From contig NZ_BROH01000011.1 of NCBI RefSeq assembly GCF_027923545.1, positions 62,001 through 126,000 of the forward strand: 64,000 nt of DNA, read 5' to 3'. Numbering within the stretch: the stretch's first letter is position 1; each line of letters starts with the position of its first letter. This document shows positions 44,895 through 53,957 of the stretch, in pieces. The translations under genes were made by a program, and so were the position numbers. The notes beneath the pieces are model-generated. The model was not told where the DNA came from. It saw only the letters and a list, made by a program, of their open reading frames with translations, and made no database searches. The stretch comes from Sinisalibacter aestuarii (GTDB taxonomy: Bacteria; Pseudomonadota; Alphaproteobacteria; Rhodobacterales; Rhodobacteraceae).

Positions 44895-45319
44895 CGCCCG
44901 ACGCCCTCGCCACCCTCCATGCCGCCGCCTTTATCGAAAGCCGGGCCTGGAGCGCCGAGGAGATCGCCGACATGATCGCCGGGCCCGGCGGCTTCGTGGT
45001 CACCCGGCCCGGCGGCTTCGCCATCGGGCGGGTCATCGCCGACGAGGCCGAACTGATCACCATCGCCGTGGCCCCCGAAACACAGCGCAGGGGCACCGGC
45101 CGCGCCCTGCTCGCCGATTTCGAGCGGGGGGCATTGGCGCGCGGCGCCGACACCGCCTTTCTCGAAGTGGCTGCCGACAACGCGGCGGCCTGCGCCCTCT
45201 ACAGCCGCGCGGGCTGGCGGCAGACCGGGCGGCGCGCCGGATATTACCTCCGTCCCTCGGGCACCGTCGACGCGGTGACGATGGCAAAGCCGCTGGCCCC
45301 GGAGACCGGCGGCGGCTAG
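44891..45319 (+). CDS. rimI: Ribosomal-protein-alanine N-acetyltransferase RimI
   Basis: This 142-residue GNAT enzyme acetylates the N-terminus of S18 in E. coli. It shows HAAAFIESRAWSAEEIADMI, ITIAVAPETQRRGTGRALL for acetyl-CoA binding, and VAADNAAACALYSRAGWRQTGRRAGYY. Its ATG overlaps the tsaB stop, the usual order, which supports the RimI assignment over other GNATs. Confidence 0.88.
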   Translation: MTPDALATLHAAAFIESRAWSAEEIADMIAGPGGFVVTRPGGFAIGRVIADEAELITIAVAPETQRRGTGRALLADFERGALARGADTAFLEVAADNAAACALYSRAGWRQTGRRAGYYLRPSGTVDAVTMAKPLAPETGGG

Positions 45320-45354
45320 GCTCGGGGCCTGTCCCACCCAGACCGGAGCCCGCC

Positions 45355-46155
45355 ATGACCGACGCCGCCACGCTCGCCCGCATCATCCACGACAAGGCCG
45401 GGCCGGAGGCCGTTGCGCTCGGGCTCATCCTCGGCTCGGGGCTCGGGCATCTGGCCGGGATGGTCGAGGGCGTGGCGATCCCCTATGCCGATCTGCCCGG
45501 CTTTCCGCAGCCCTCGGTCTCGGGCCACAATCCCAAGCTGATGGTGGGCACGCTGTTCGGCGCCCGCGTGGCACTGTTCGGTGCGCGCGAGCATTACTAC
45601 GAGCATGGCAACCCTGCCGGGATGCGCCTGCCCATCGAGGTGCTGAAGGCGCTCGGCGCCGACACGCTGATCCTCACCAACGCCGCCGGGTCGATGCGGG
45701 CTGACATTCCGCCGGGCGAGCTGATGCTGATCGAGGACCATATCAACTTTTCCGGTCTCAACCCGCTGATCGGCGAACCCACCGATGCCCGCTTCGTGCC
45801 GATGAAGGACGCCTACGATCCCGCCCTGCGCGCCCGGTTTACCGAAGCCGCCGCCGCCGAGGGCATTGCGCTCATCCCCGGCACCTATGCCTGGTATTCC
45901 GGCCCCAGCTTCGAAACCCCCGCCGAGATTCGTGCGATTCGGATGCTCGGCGCCGACGCGGTGGGCATGTCGACCGTGCCGGAGGTGATCCTGGCCCGCT
46001 TCCTGGGGCTGCGCGCCGTGGCGGTTTCGGCGATCACCAACATGGCCGCCGGGCTTTCGGACGAGGCGATCAGCCACGATCACACCAAGGCGATGGCCCC
46101 GCTCGGCGCGGAAAAACTCCAGCGGCTTCTGGCGCGCGTGCTCACACAGCTGTGA
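45355..46155 (+). CDS. Purine nucleoside phosphorylase
   Basis: This 266-residue enzyme of the trimeric PNP family cleaves purine nucleosides with phosphate. It shows GLILGSGLGHLAGMVEG with the phosphate-binding loop, FGAREHYYEHGNPAGMRLPIEVL, TNAAGSMRADIPPGELMLIEDHIN, and GPSFETPAEIRAIRMLGADAVGMSTVPEVI. The ATG at 45355 follows CGGAG and lies 35 bp after rimI. Confidence 0.94.
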   Translation: MTDAATLARIIHDKAGPEAVALGLILGSGLGHLAGMVEGVAIPYADLPGFPQPSVSGHNPKLMVGTLFGARVALFGAREHYYEHGNPAGMRLPIEVLKALGADTLILTNAAGSMRADIPPGELMLIEDHINFSGLNPLIGEPTDARFVPMKDAYDPALRARFTEAAAAEGIALIPGTYAWYSGPSFETPAEIRAIRMLGADAVGMSTVPEVILARFLGLRAVAVSAITNMAAGLSDEAISHDHTKAMAPLGAEKLQRLLARVLTQL

Positions 46156-46252
46156 CCCGCAGGCCGGGCCGCTCCGAAGTGTCGCACCCTTTTCCCCCTT
46201 TCGCCCGGCGCGTTCCGGCGTTAGGCAGCGGCGTATATTCGGGAATCCAAAT

Positions 46253-47164
46253 ATGCACAGCTACCTGCCCATCGGCGAAATCTCTGCCTCCGTTCCGGTC
46301 CTGCTCGGGCTGGGCGCGCTGGTCGGGGTGCTCTCGGGGCTGTTCGGGGTGGGCGGCGGGTTCATCCTCACGCCGCTCCTGTTCATGATCGGCATCCCCT
46401 CGGCCATCGCGGTGGGCACGCAGGGCAACCTGATCGTCGGCTCGTCCTTCTCGGGCCTGCTCGCCCACCTTCAGCGCAAGACGGTTGATTTTCCGATGGG
46501 CATCGCCCTGCTCGCGGGTGGAATCGGCGGCTCGTTCCTCGGCGTGCGGCTGTTTCACTGGCTCACCCAGCTCGGCCAGATCGACCTGGTGATCAAGCTG
46601 TCTTACGTTGGCCTGCTCGGCTCGATCGGCGCGATGATGATGATCGAGGCGGTCACCGCGCTGCGGCGGCGCCGGACCGGCGGCAACGTCACGCTCAAGC
46701 GCAAGCACCATAGCTGGATCCAGGGCCTGCCGCTGCGCTACCGGTTTCGCACCTCCGGGCTCTATATCTCGGTGATCCCGCCGATCCTCGTCGGCATGCT
46801 CGTCGGCGTCATGGCCGCGATCATGGGCGTGGGCGGCGGCTTCATCATGGTGCCGGCGATGATCTACCTGCTCAACATGCCGACGAAAACGGTGATCGGC
46901 ACCTCGCTGTTCCAGATCACGATCCTCGCGGGCTTCACCACCCTGATGCAAGCCACCACCAACTACACGGTGGATTTCGTCCTCGCCTTCTACCTGCTGA
47001 TCGGCGGCGTGGTCGGGGCGCAGATCGGCACCCGACTCGGCGCGAAGCTCGACGCCGAGACACTTCGGGTGCTTCTGGCCGCGCTCGTGCTGGCCGTCAG
47101 CGCGAAGATCGGTGTAGAACTCGTTCTGAACCCATCCGAGTCCTATTCCATCATGAATATGTGA
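46253..47164 (+). CDS. TSUP-family anion exporter (TauE/SafE), tandem copy 1
   Basis: This 303-residue membrane protein has about eight segments and the two repeated TauE/SafE signatures: VGVLSGLFGVGGGFILTPLLF near the start and MAAIMGVGGGFIMVPAMIYLL in the second half. TSUP proteins move sulfite, sulfoacetate or thiosulfate-like anions. Copy 2 lies 115 bp downstream and shares most motifs and length. The shared basic loop reads RKHHSWIQGLPLRYRFRTSGLYISVIPP here. Regulation is not evident. Confidence 0.88.
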   Translation: MHSYLPIGEISASVPVLLGLGALVGVLSGLFGVGGGFILTPLLFMIGIPSAIAVGTQGNLIVGSSFSGLLAHLQRKTVDFPMGIALLAGGIGGSFLGVRLFHWLTQLGQIDLVIKLSYVGLLGSIGAMMMIEAVTALRRRRTGGNVTLKRKHHSWIQGLPLRYRFRTSGLYISVIPPILVGMLVGVMAAIMGVGGGFIMVPAMIYLLNMPTKTVIGTSLFQITILAGFTTLMQATTNYTVDFVLAFYLLIGGVVGAQIGTRLGAKLDAETLRVLLAALVLAVSAKIGVELVLNPSESYSIMNM

Positions 47165-47279
47165 AGGAATTGAAATTGCTGAAAGAAACCCGAAAACGAA
47201 CGATTGTTCCGCAAAATCTTTCGCTGGCGATCATACAAGCCCTCTAGACATATTCAATTGTTTGCAGCAATACCCCAAC

Positions 47280-48194
47280 ATGCAGATTTACCTTCCCATC
47301 GCTGAAGTATCGGTCAACGCCTTCCTGCTGCTTGGTCTCGGCGGGCTTGTCGGCGTCCTCTCGGGGATGTTCGGCGTGGGCGGTGGCTTCCTGATGACCC
47401 CGCTTCTGTTCTTCATCGGCATCCCGCCCGCCGTGGCGGTGGCCACCGAAGCCAACCAGATCGTGGCCTCGTCCTTTTCCGGCGTGCTCGCCCATCTCAA
47501 ACGCAAGACCGTCGACATCAAGATGGGGGTCGTGCTGCAGGTCGGCGGCCTCGCCGGCGCCTTCCTCGGCATCCAGGTGTTCAACTACCTCAAGGCGATG
47601 GGCCAGGTGGACCTGCTGGTCAAGCTGGCCTACGTCGTCTTCCTCGGCGTTGTCGGCGGGCTGATGTTCATCGAATCCGTGCGCGCGCTGATGAAATCGC
47701 GCGGCGGCAAAACCGTGTCCACCCGGCGCAAGCACAACTGGGTACACAACCTGCCGTTCAAGATGAAGTTCCGCGCCTCGGGCCTCTACATCTCGGCGAT
47801 CCCGCCGCTGATGGTGGGGGTGCTCGTGGGTATCCTTGCCGCGATCATGGGCGTGGGCGGCGGTTTCATCATGGTGCCCGCGATGATCTACATCCTCGGG
47901 ATGCCCACCAAGGTGGTTGTCGGCACCTCGCTGTTCCAGATCATCCTCACCACCGCCTTCACCACCATGATGCACGCCACGACGAACTACACCGTCGATG
48001 TGGCGCTCGCGGTGCTGCTGCTCGTCGGCGGCGTGATCGGCGCCCAGATCGGCACCCGCATCGGCGTGAAGATGAAGGCCGAACAACTGCGCGTGCTGCT
48101 CGCCATGATGGTGCTTGCCGTCTGTATCAAGCTCGGCCTCGACCTGCTGCTGATGCCGTCCGAACTCTACAGCCTTGGCGCCGGGGGGCACTGA
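47280..48194 (+). CDS. TSUP-family anion exporter (TauE/SafE), tandem copy 2
   Basis: This 304-residue paralogue of copy 1 starts at MQIYLPIAEVSV, which aligns with MHSYLPIGEISA of copy 1. A TTG six codons earlier is possible but unneeded. It has VGVLSGMFGVGGGFLMTPLLFF and LAAIMGVGGGFIMVPAMIYIL. The 115-bp gap upstream is AT-rich and may hold a separate promoter. The following TIGR02186-like gene starts one base after its stop, so those two are coupled. Confidence 0.88.
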   Translation: MQIYLPIAEVSVNAFLLLGLGGLVGVLSGMFGVGGGFLMTPLLFFIGIPPAVAVATEANQIVASSFSGVLAHLKRKTVDIKMGVVLQVGGLAGAFLGIQVFNYLKAMGQVDLLVKLAYVVFLGVVGGLMFIESVRALMKSRGGKTVSTRRKHNWVHNLPFKMKFRASGLYISAIPPLMVGVLVGILAAIMGVGGGFIMVPAMIYILGMPTKVVVGTSLFQIILTTAFTTMMHATTNYTVDVALAVLLLVGGVIGAQIGTRIGVKMKAEQLRVLLAMMVLAVCIKLGLDLLLMPSELYSLGAGGH

Positions 48195-48195
48195 T

Positions 48196-48957
48196 ATGAC
48201 ACGTTTTCTGACACTGCTCGCCACCCTGCTCGCCCTGGCCCTGCCGGCCAAGGCCGAGGAAATCGTTGCCGGCCTCAGCCAGAACGCCGTGCAGATCACC
48301 GCCACCTTCGTCGGCTCCGAGATCCTGATTTTCGGCGCGGTGAAGCGCGACACTCCGGCCCCCGAGGGCGATCTGGGCGTGGCCGTCGTGATCGAGGGCC
48401 CGTCGCATCCGATCACCGTGCGCCGCAAGGAAAAGCGCATGGGCATCTGGGTGAATACCGATGCCGTCGAGGTGAATGCCGCCCCCTCGTTCTACGCCGT
48501 CTCGACCTCAGCCCCGTTCAACGAGATCATCTCGGAGGAGGTGGACAGGGCGCGTCACATCTCGATCCCGGAATCGATCCGCATCTTCCATTCCGAAGAC
48601 GTGGCCGACCCCGACAATTTTGCCGAAGCCGTGATCCGCATCCGCGAGAATGACGGGCTCTACACGATGGAGGAAGGCGGTGTGCGGGTGACCGACAACA
48701 CCCTGTTCGACACCCATATCGAGCTGCCGGCGAACCTGACCGAAGGCAATTACCGCGCCCGGATCTACCTCACGCGCGGCGGCGATATCGTCTCGAACTA
48801 CGTCACCAATATCGACGTGCACAAGGTCGGGATCGAGCGCTGGCTCTACAATCTGGCCCACGAACAGGCGCTGCTTTACGGCCTGATGTCGCTTGCCATC
48901 GCCGTGGCCGCGGGCTGGGGCGCGTCGACCTTCTTCCGGGTGTTCTTCCGCAGCTAG
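48196..48957 (+). CDS. TIGR02186-like exported and membrane-anchored protein
   Basis: This 253-residue protein has a signal peptide (MTRFLTLLATLLALALPAKAEE), an extracytoplasmic domain (IVAGLSQNAVQITATFVGSEILIFGAV, RKEKRMGIWVN), and one C-terminal membrane anchor (LYGLMSLAIAVAAGWGASTFF). This layout matches TIGR02186, a family of unknown function usually encoded next to TauE/SafE transporters, as here. It may assist that transporter. The stop overlaps the stop of convergent mnmH within CTAG. Confidence 0.85.
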   Translation: MTRFLTLLATLLALALPAKAEEIVAGLSQNAVQITATFVGSEILIFGAVKRDTPAPEGDLGVAVVIEGPSHPITVRRKEKRMGIWVNTDAVEVNAAPSFYAVSTSAPFNEIISEEVDRARHISIPESIRIFHSEDVADPDNFAEAVIRIRENDGLYTMEEGGVRVTDNTLFDTHIELPANLTEGNYRARIYLTRGGDIVSNYVTNIDVHKVGIERWLYNLAHEQALLYGLMSLAIAVAAGWGASTFFRVFFRS

Positions 48958-49997
48958 CCGGCCTTGCGGATGATCTCCGCCGCCGCCTGCGCCAGCGTTT
49001 GCCCGGTCAGATCGGGCAGATCGAGCGTCAGCAGGCGCGGCGCCTCGTCACGCGAAATACGCCGGTAGCGCGGATCGTAGTGCTCGGCGATGAGCTCAGC
49101 GGCCATCGGCGCGAATTCCCCCGCCGCCGCCTGTGCCCGCCAGGCATCCACCCGCGCATGGCCGTGATAGCGCACGAGCTTGTCGAGCACCGCGCCGAGC
49201 CGGGCCGGATCGGCCACCATGTCGGGATACTCCGCCACCAGATGCGCCGCCCGCGCCGCCAATGGCGCCGCGACCTCCACCCGCGCGGCCGTGATCATCT
49301 GCTTCCACAAAGACGGCGGCACGATCAGCCCGCCGATCTTCGAGCTTTCCGCCTCGACAAAGACGGGCCGCGCCGGATCGAGCCCTGCCAGAGCCATCGC
49401 GAGGCGCGATTCGAAGGCTTTCTGATCCGGTTGCGCCTCGCCCATCGGGCCAAACACCGAGCCGCGATGCTCCGCCATCGCCTCCAGGTCCACCACCTGC
49501 CCGCCCTGCGCCGCGATCTCGTGCAGCAGACGGGTCTTGGCCGTGCCGGTGCCGCCGTCGACGATCACCACCCGCGGCGCCAGCGGCGCGCGGTAGAGCG
49601 CATCGACCACAAGCGCGCGGTAGGCCTTGTAGCCGCCTTTCACCGTATCGACGCGCCAGCCGATCTCGCGCAGGATCGCCGCGAACGACCCCGACCGCTG
49701 CCCGCCCCGCCAGCAATAGACCAGCGGCCGCCAGCCGCCGTCACGATCCGCCAGCGGGCCCTGCAGGTGCCGCGCCGCATTCTGCGCCACCAGCGCCGCG
49801 CCGATCTTGCGGGCCAGAAACGGCTCCTGCTGAACATAGATCGTGCCCACCCGCGCACGCTCCTCGTCCGACAAAACCGGCAAGCTGATCGCGCCCGGCA
49901 TCCGGTCTTCGGCGAATTCCGACGGCGAGCGGACGTCGATGACCTCGTCGAACGGCAGGGTGGCGAAATCGGTGAGCGCGGTGAGGGTGATGGGCAT
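48954..49997 (-). CDS. mnmH: tRNA 2-selenouridine synthase
   Basis: This 347-residue protein has an N-terminal rhodanese domain with active Cys95 in VYCWRGGQRSGS and a C-terminal P-loop domain with DGGTGTAKTRLL near residue 150. It replaces sulfur by selenium in 2-thiouridine at the tRNA wobble position, through a geranylated intermediate. The P-loop lacks the usual GKT glycine (AKT), a mild deviation. No selenophosphate synthetase gene (selD) lies in this window. Confidence 0.92.
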   Translation of the reverse strand: MPITLTALTDFATLPFDEVIDVRSPSEFAEDRMPGAISLPVLSDEERARVGTIYVQQEPFLARKIGAALVAQNAARHLQGPLADRDGGWRPLVYCWRGGQRSGSFAAILREIGWRVDTVKGGYKAYRALVVDALYRAPLAPRVVIVDGGTGTAKTRLLHEIAAQGGQVVDLEAMAEHRGSVFGPMGEAQPDQKAFESRLAMALAGLDPARPVFVEAESSKIGGLIVPPSLWKQMITAARVEVAAPLAARAAHLVAEYPDMVADPARLGAVLDKLVRYHGHARVDAWRAQAAAGEFAPMAAELIAEHYDPRYRRISRDEAPRLLTLDLPDLTGQTLAQAAAEIIRKAG

Positions 49998-50108
49998 TGG
50001 TCAGGTCTTTCTCGGCTCGGCAAGTCCTAGCGCGGCCCGGCGGCGCACACCAGTGCCCGCTTCCCGGCCCATCCCGGCTCTGCTATGCCGCATGGAAAGG
50101 AGACCGCC

Positions 50109-50513
50109 ATGCATCTGCGCCAACTCGCCCTCGCCCTCACCCTTGGTACCCTGGCTACAACGCCGGCACTCGCCCAATCCGCCAATGCCGGCGGCTGGAC
50201 GCTTGTCTCGGTCGGTGGCGTGGCTGCAGAGGAAGGCGGCCGGATCGCGTTCGCGGCCGATGGCGCCGTCTTCGGCACAACCGGCTGCAACCGTTTCACC
50301 GGCCAGGTCGTTGCCGCGCCGGGCGTGCTCTCGTTCAACACGCCCTTCGCGGTCACCCGTATGGCCTGCCCCGGTGCCCTGGGCGAACAGGAAACCCAGG
50401 TGCTCAACGCGCTCACCGGCACCGTCGCCGTGGCCTTCGACCCGGTTGCAGACCGGATGATGCTGATCCCGGCAAACGGCGGGCCGGTGCTTGGGCTGAC
50501 CAGAGCCGACTGA
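50109..50513 (+). CDS. Exported META-domain (HslJ-like) protein
   Basis: This 134-residue protein has a signal peptide (MHLRQLALALTLGTLATTPALA) and a META domain (GGWTLVSVGG, AADGAVFGTTGCNRFTGQV, FNTPFAVTRMACPGALGEQE, FLNAL-type strand). The two cysteines (TGCN and MACPG) are conserved in the family and probably form a disulfide. HslJ is linked to heat shock and novobiocin resistance in E. coli, but META-domain function is unclear. The ATG at 50109 follows AAAGGAG. Confidence 0.85.
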   Translation: MHLRQLALALTLGTLATTPALAQSANAGGWTLVSVGGVAAEEGGRIAFAADGAVFGTTGCNRFTGQVVAAPGVLSFNTPFAVTRMACPGALGEQETQVLNALTGTVAVAFDPVADRMMLIPANGGPVLGLTRAD

Positions 50514-50612
50514 CCCTCGCGGTGGTCGCATTGGCACAGGTGGCCAGGCCAGATACAGAGGTCGGAGCTTCTTTTCCCAGTGTGACCTGCGCCTATCGGC
50601 GCTTCAGGCAAG

Positions 50613-52418
50613 ATGAGACCAATGACAGAAACAACCCTTCAGGCGCTGGTTCTTCCTGAACAGGAGATATCGACCGAGACGGCGCTCTATTTCCGACCCG
50701 ATGGTGAGGTGGTGCACCAGAGCGAAAGCGGGCACCTGCATCTGTCACAAGGCGCGCGCGTTTCCTTCGACACCTATTTCAACGCTTTCGACAGTGCCGA
50801 ATGGCAGGATGCCTGTGGGCTGGAGAGCCTGGCATTCGATCTCAGGGGCACCGGGCAGGTGATGCTGAGGGTGTATCAGGTGCGGCCGAATTTGCCGGTC
50901 ATGCCGACGGGCGGAATTCCCTCGGTCGCGCTTGAGACGGAGCTTGTGCTCTCGCCCGAGGGGCCGCACATCGTCGACCTGAGCGAACTGGCGACGCACC
51001 AGGGGTTGCGCCTTCTCTATCTGGAGATCGAGGCCAAATCGGCGGCAACCATCACCGATGGCCGCTTTGTCACCCGCGACAGGCCGGTGCGCAGGCCGAA
51101 GCTTGCCGTCTCGATCACCACCTTCAAACGGGAGCCCGAAGTTCAGGCGACAGCGCGCCGGCTCAGCGAATTTCTTACCACCTACGAATTCGCAGACCGG
51201 ATCGCTGTGCAGATCGTCGACAATGGCATGTCGGCCCGGATCGAGGAAACGCCAGGGCTTCGCTACATCACCAATGCCAATCTGGGCGGCTCCGGCGGCT
51301 TTGCCCGGGGGATGATGGAGGCCCGCGCCAGCGGCGCCACGCATTGCCTGTTCATGGACGATGACGCCTCGTTTCACATGGAGAATATCCGCCGCACCTT
51401 TGCGCTGCTCTCCTTCGCCTCCGACCCGACCACCGCCATAGCCGGCGCGATGATCACCAACACCCGCAAGTATGAGATGTTCGAGAACGGCGCGATCTTC
51501 GACGGAATCTGCCGCCCGCAGAACATGCACACCGACCTGCGCGAACAAAAGAAACTTTTCAAACTGCTGTTCCGCGCCGCCAAGCCGTTGCCTCATAACG
51601 CCTATGGCGGCTGGTGGTATTTCGCCTTCCCGCTCGACCATGCGCGGCACTACCCCTTCCCCTTTTTCGTGCGCGGTGACGACAGCGGCTTTGCCTTGGC
51701 AAACCAGTTTCACATCCGCACGCTGAATGGGGTCGTGTCGTTTCAGGACTCCTTCGGGGAGAAGGAAACGCCGCTCATCAACTACCTCGACGCCCGCTAT
51801 CACCTGATGCATCACCTGGTGTTTGAGGGCCTTGAGCGCGGTGCTCGGCGAACCGCGTTGGTCCCCCTGCGTCTGATCGTAAAATCCCTCGTGCGCTTCC
51901 ACTACGAAGCCGCCGAAGCGCAATTGCTTGCGATGCGCGATGTGATGGCGGGCCCCGACTTCTTTCTTGAAAACGCCGATATGTCGCAGCGGCGCCAAAC
52001 GCTCGGCGCGCTCCATGTGCACGAGAAATGGGCCCCTCTTGACGCACGCCCCACCCGCCTGCGCAAGCCCGGCCACCTGACCGACCGGCTCTGGGCTCTC
52101 ACCCTCAACGGCCACTTCATTCCCTTCTTCGGGCGCTTCGGCGCACGGCGGGTGCTGCGCCTGTCGATGCGCGGGCCGAACTGGCCGATCTGGGGGGCGC
52201 GGGAGATCACCTATGTGAACCGGGCGACGAAGATGGGCTATACTGTCCGGCTCGACCGCAAGCGCGGGCTGGCGTTGCTGGGGCAGGCGATCCGACAGGC
52301 GCGGGCGCTTGTTCGGGCCTATCCCGATCTGGTCGCCGAATACCGGGAGCGTTACGCCGAGATGACCAGCGAAGAAACCTGGCGCAAGCTGCTCGGCCTC
52401 GACGAAGACCGCGACTGA
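50613..52418 (+). CDS. GlfT2-like galactofuranosyltransferase family protein
   Basis: This 601-residue protein follows the GlfT2 plan: an N-terminal beta-sandwich domain (about 1-160), a GT2 GT-A domain starting PKLAVSITTFKREPEVQ, and a helical C-terminal domain. The metal motif MDDDAS is near residues 248-253 and the acceptor-side motifs are NAYGGWWYFAFPL and VRGDDSGFALAN. It may build a galactofuranose-containing surface glycan, but no UDP-galactopyranose mutase gene is adjacent. The first ATG (50613) is used; one three codons later is also possible. It stands alone. Confidence 0.82.
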   Translation: MRPMTETTLQALVLPEQEISTETALYFRPDGEVVHQSESGHLHLSQGARVSFDTYFNAFDSAEWQDACGLESLAFDLRGTGQVMLRVYQVRPNLPVMPTGGIPSVALETELVLSPEGPHIVDLSELATHQGLRLLYLEIEAKSAATITDGRFVTRDRPVRRPKLAVSITTFKREPEVQATARRLSEFLTTYEFADRIAVQIVDNGMSARIEETPGLRYITNANLGGSGGFARGMMEARASGATHCLFMDDDASFHMENIRRTFALLSFASDPTTAIAGAMITNTRKYEMFENGAIFDGICRPQNMHTDLREQKKLFKLLFRAAKPLPHNAYGGWWYFAFPLDHARHYPFPFFVRGDDSGFALANQFHIRTLNGVVSFQDSFGEKETPLINYLDARYHLMHHLVFEGLERGARRTALVPLRLIVKSLVRFHYEAAEAQLLAMRDVMAGPDFFLENADMSQRRQTLGALHVHEKWAPLDARPTRLRKPGHLTDRLWALTLNGHFIPFFGRFGARRVLRLSMRGPNWPIWGAREITYVNRATKMGYTVRLDRKRGLALLGQAIRQARALVRAYPDLVAEYRERYAEMTSEETWRKLLGLDEDRD

Positions 52419-52529
52419 CCGGTTCGGCGCAGCGAACATAACGCGATCAGACCACGCAATACGGCTTTCCTTGCCGGCACTGTTCCATTATGAAATCAGT
52501 TGTTCAAATATGCGCAAATCAATTCTCCC

Positions 52530-53348
52530 ATGACCTCTGACGATACACCCGAAAAATCCCGCCCCGAATATTCCGTTCCACCCGTCGAGCGGGCATTCCG
52601 GCTGTTGCGCCATATCGCGGCGGGCAACCGCTGCCGCAACATGAACCAGACCGCCAAGGATATCGGCATCAACCGCACCACGCTGATCCGCCTTCTCGCC
52701 ACGCTGGAGGCGGAGCGGATGATCGACGCGGTGCCCGATGGCGGCGGCTACCGGCTCGGCACCGGGCTTATCACGCTGGCCTCGCAGGCGCTGAACGAGC
52801 GCGGGCTGGTGCCCACCGCGCGCCCGGTGCTGCGCAAGCTGGTCGAGGAGCTGAACCTCTCGGCCCATCTCGGGGTGCGGGACGGGCGCGATATCGTCTA
52901 CCTTGCGCGCGAAACGCCGAACTCCCACCTCGCCAGCATGGTGCGCGAGGGCACGCGGCTGCCGGCCCATGCCACCACGATCGGGCGCATCCTTCTGGCC
53001 TCGCTCAGCAACAGCGAGCTCAATGAGCTTTATGCCGGGCATCCGCTCGAAGCCTTTTCCGACAAGACGCGCACGTCGCTGGAAGACCTGCGCGCGCAGT
53101 TGGAAAACGACCGCACGCGCGGGATTTCGTGGAGCGTGGCAAATTTCGAGCCCGATATCGGCTCGGCCGCCGTCACGGTTTACGACAACCAGGGCAGTGC
53201 GATTGCGGGGATCAACGTCACCGGTCATGCCAGCACCTTCTCGCCCGACAACCCGATGGTGGGGCGGATCGAGGCGACGCTGAAGGAGGCGGCCCGGGAA
53301 ATCTCCGAGGCGCTCGGCTATCGCGGCTGGGGTGCCGACCAGATGTAG
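52530..53348 (+). CDS. IclR-family transcriptional regulator
   Basis: This 272-residue regulator has an N-terminal winged helix (VERAFRLLRHIAAGNRCRNMNQTAKDIGINRTTLIRLLATLEAERMI) and a C-terminal ligand-binding IclR domain (LNLSAHLGVRDGRDIVYLARETPN, LPAHATTIGRILLA, GISWSVANFEPDIGSAAVTVYD). The ATG at 52530 is used; the TTG at 52500 is in frame but gives extra residues. It converges on the catabolic operon, with its stop 6 bp from that of the pentapeptide protein gene. It is the most likely regulator of that operon. An upstream AT-rich stretch (about 52490-52529) may hold its promoter or operator. Confidence 0.9.
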   Translation: MTSDDTPEKSRPEYSVPPVERAFRLLRHIAAGNRCRNMNQTAKDIGINRTTLIRLLATLEAERMIDAVPDGGGYRLGTGLITLASQALNERGLVPTARPVLRKLVEELNLSAHLGVRDGRDIVYLARETPNSHLASMVREGTRLPAHATTIGRILLASLSNSELNELYAGHPLEAFSDKTRTSLEDLRAQLENDRTRGISWSVANFEPDIGSAAVTVYDNQGSAIAGINVTGHASTFSPDNPMVGRIEATLKEAAREISEALGYRGWGADQM

Positions 53349-53354
53349 GGCCGG

Positions 53355-53957
53355 TCAGGCGTAGGTGTAGCCAAAAGCCATCTCGATATCGCCGGGCCGC
53401 AGGGGCACGTTGCCCCGCCGCGCACCGCGCAGCCACAAGCGGCCATGCACCTGGGTGCCGTCGAGATCGGTCGTGGCGGGCAGGGCCGCGTCATGGCACC
53501 AGAGGCCACCCATGAATTCGCTCTGCGCAAGGCTGGCCGCGCCTGCCACCTGCGCCGCTTCGAGCGAGCAATTGCCGTTGCAGGTAACCTTCGCCGCCTC
53601 GAACCCGTTGGCGAAGCGGGCACGGTCGAAACGGGCGATGCCACGAAACTCGGCCTCGCCGAACCGTGCAGCGCCCGAAAACCGCGCATCCTCGAAGCGG
53701 GCATCCGACGAGAACACCGCGCCATCGAACCGCGCGTCGCCGCCGAACTCGGCGCCGATAAACCAGCTCAGCCCGTCGAACCGCGCGCCGCGCGCGTCGA
53801 GGCCCTGCGCAAACCGCGCGCCGGAGAAGTCCACCCCCGACAGGGTCAGGCCGGAAAGATCGAGCGGCCTGTCACAGGTGATCCCGGCGAAGGGGCTGTG
53901 GCTGCCATGGCGATAGGGTTCGCACAGGACGGCGCGGATCTCGGCCGGATCGGTCAT
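53355..53957 (-). CDS. Pentapeptide-repeat protein
   Basis: This 200-residue protein is mostly pentapeptide repeats of the A(R/K/D)F-x-x type: SGARFAQGLDARGARFDG, GDARFDGAVFSSDARFEDARFSGAARFGEAEFRG. They would form a quadrilateral beta-helix. The N-terminus (MTDPAEIRAVLCEPYRHG) and the C-terminal ~60 residues are non-repetitive. It is the last gene of the catabolic operon, its start overlapping the flavodoxin stop by 4 bp. Known relatives include gyrase-protecting proteins, but the shape, not the function, is what the repeats show. Confidence 0.85.
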   Translation of the reverse strand: MTDPAEIRAVLCEPYRHGSHSPFAGITCDRPLDLSGLTLSGVDFSGARFAQGLDARGARFDGLSWFIGAEFGGDARFDGAVFSSDARFEDARFSGAARFGEAEFRGIARFDRARFANGFEAAKVTCNGNCSLEAAQVAGAASLAQSEFMGGLWCHDAALPATTDLDGTQVHGRLWLRGARRGNVPLRPGDIEMAFGYTYA

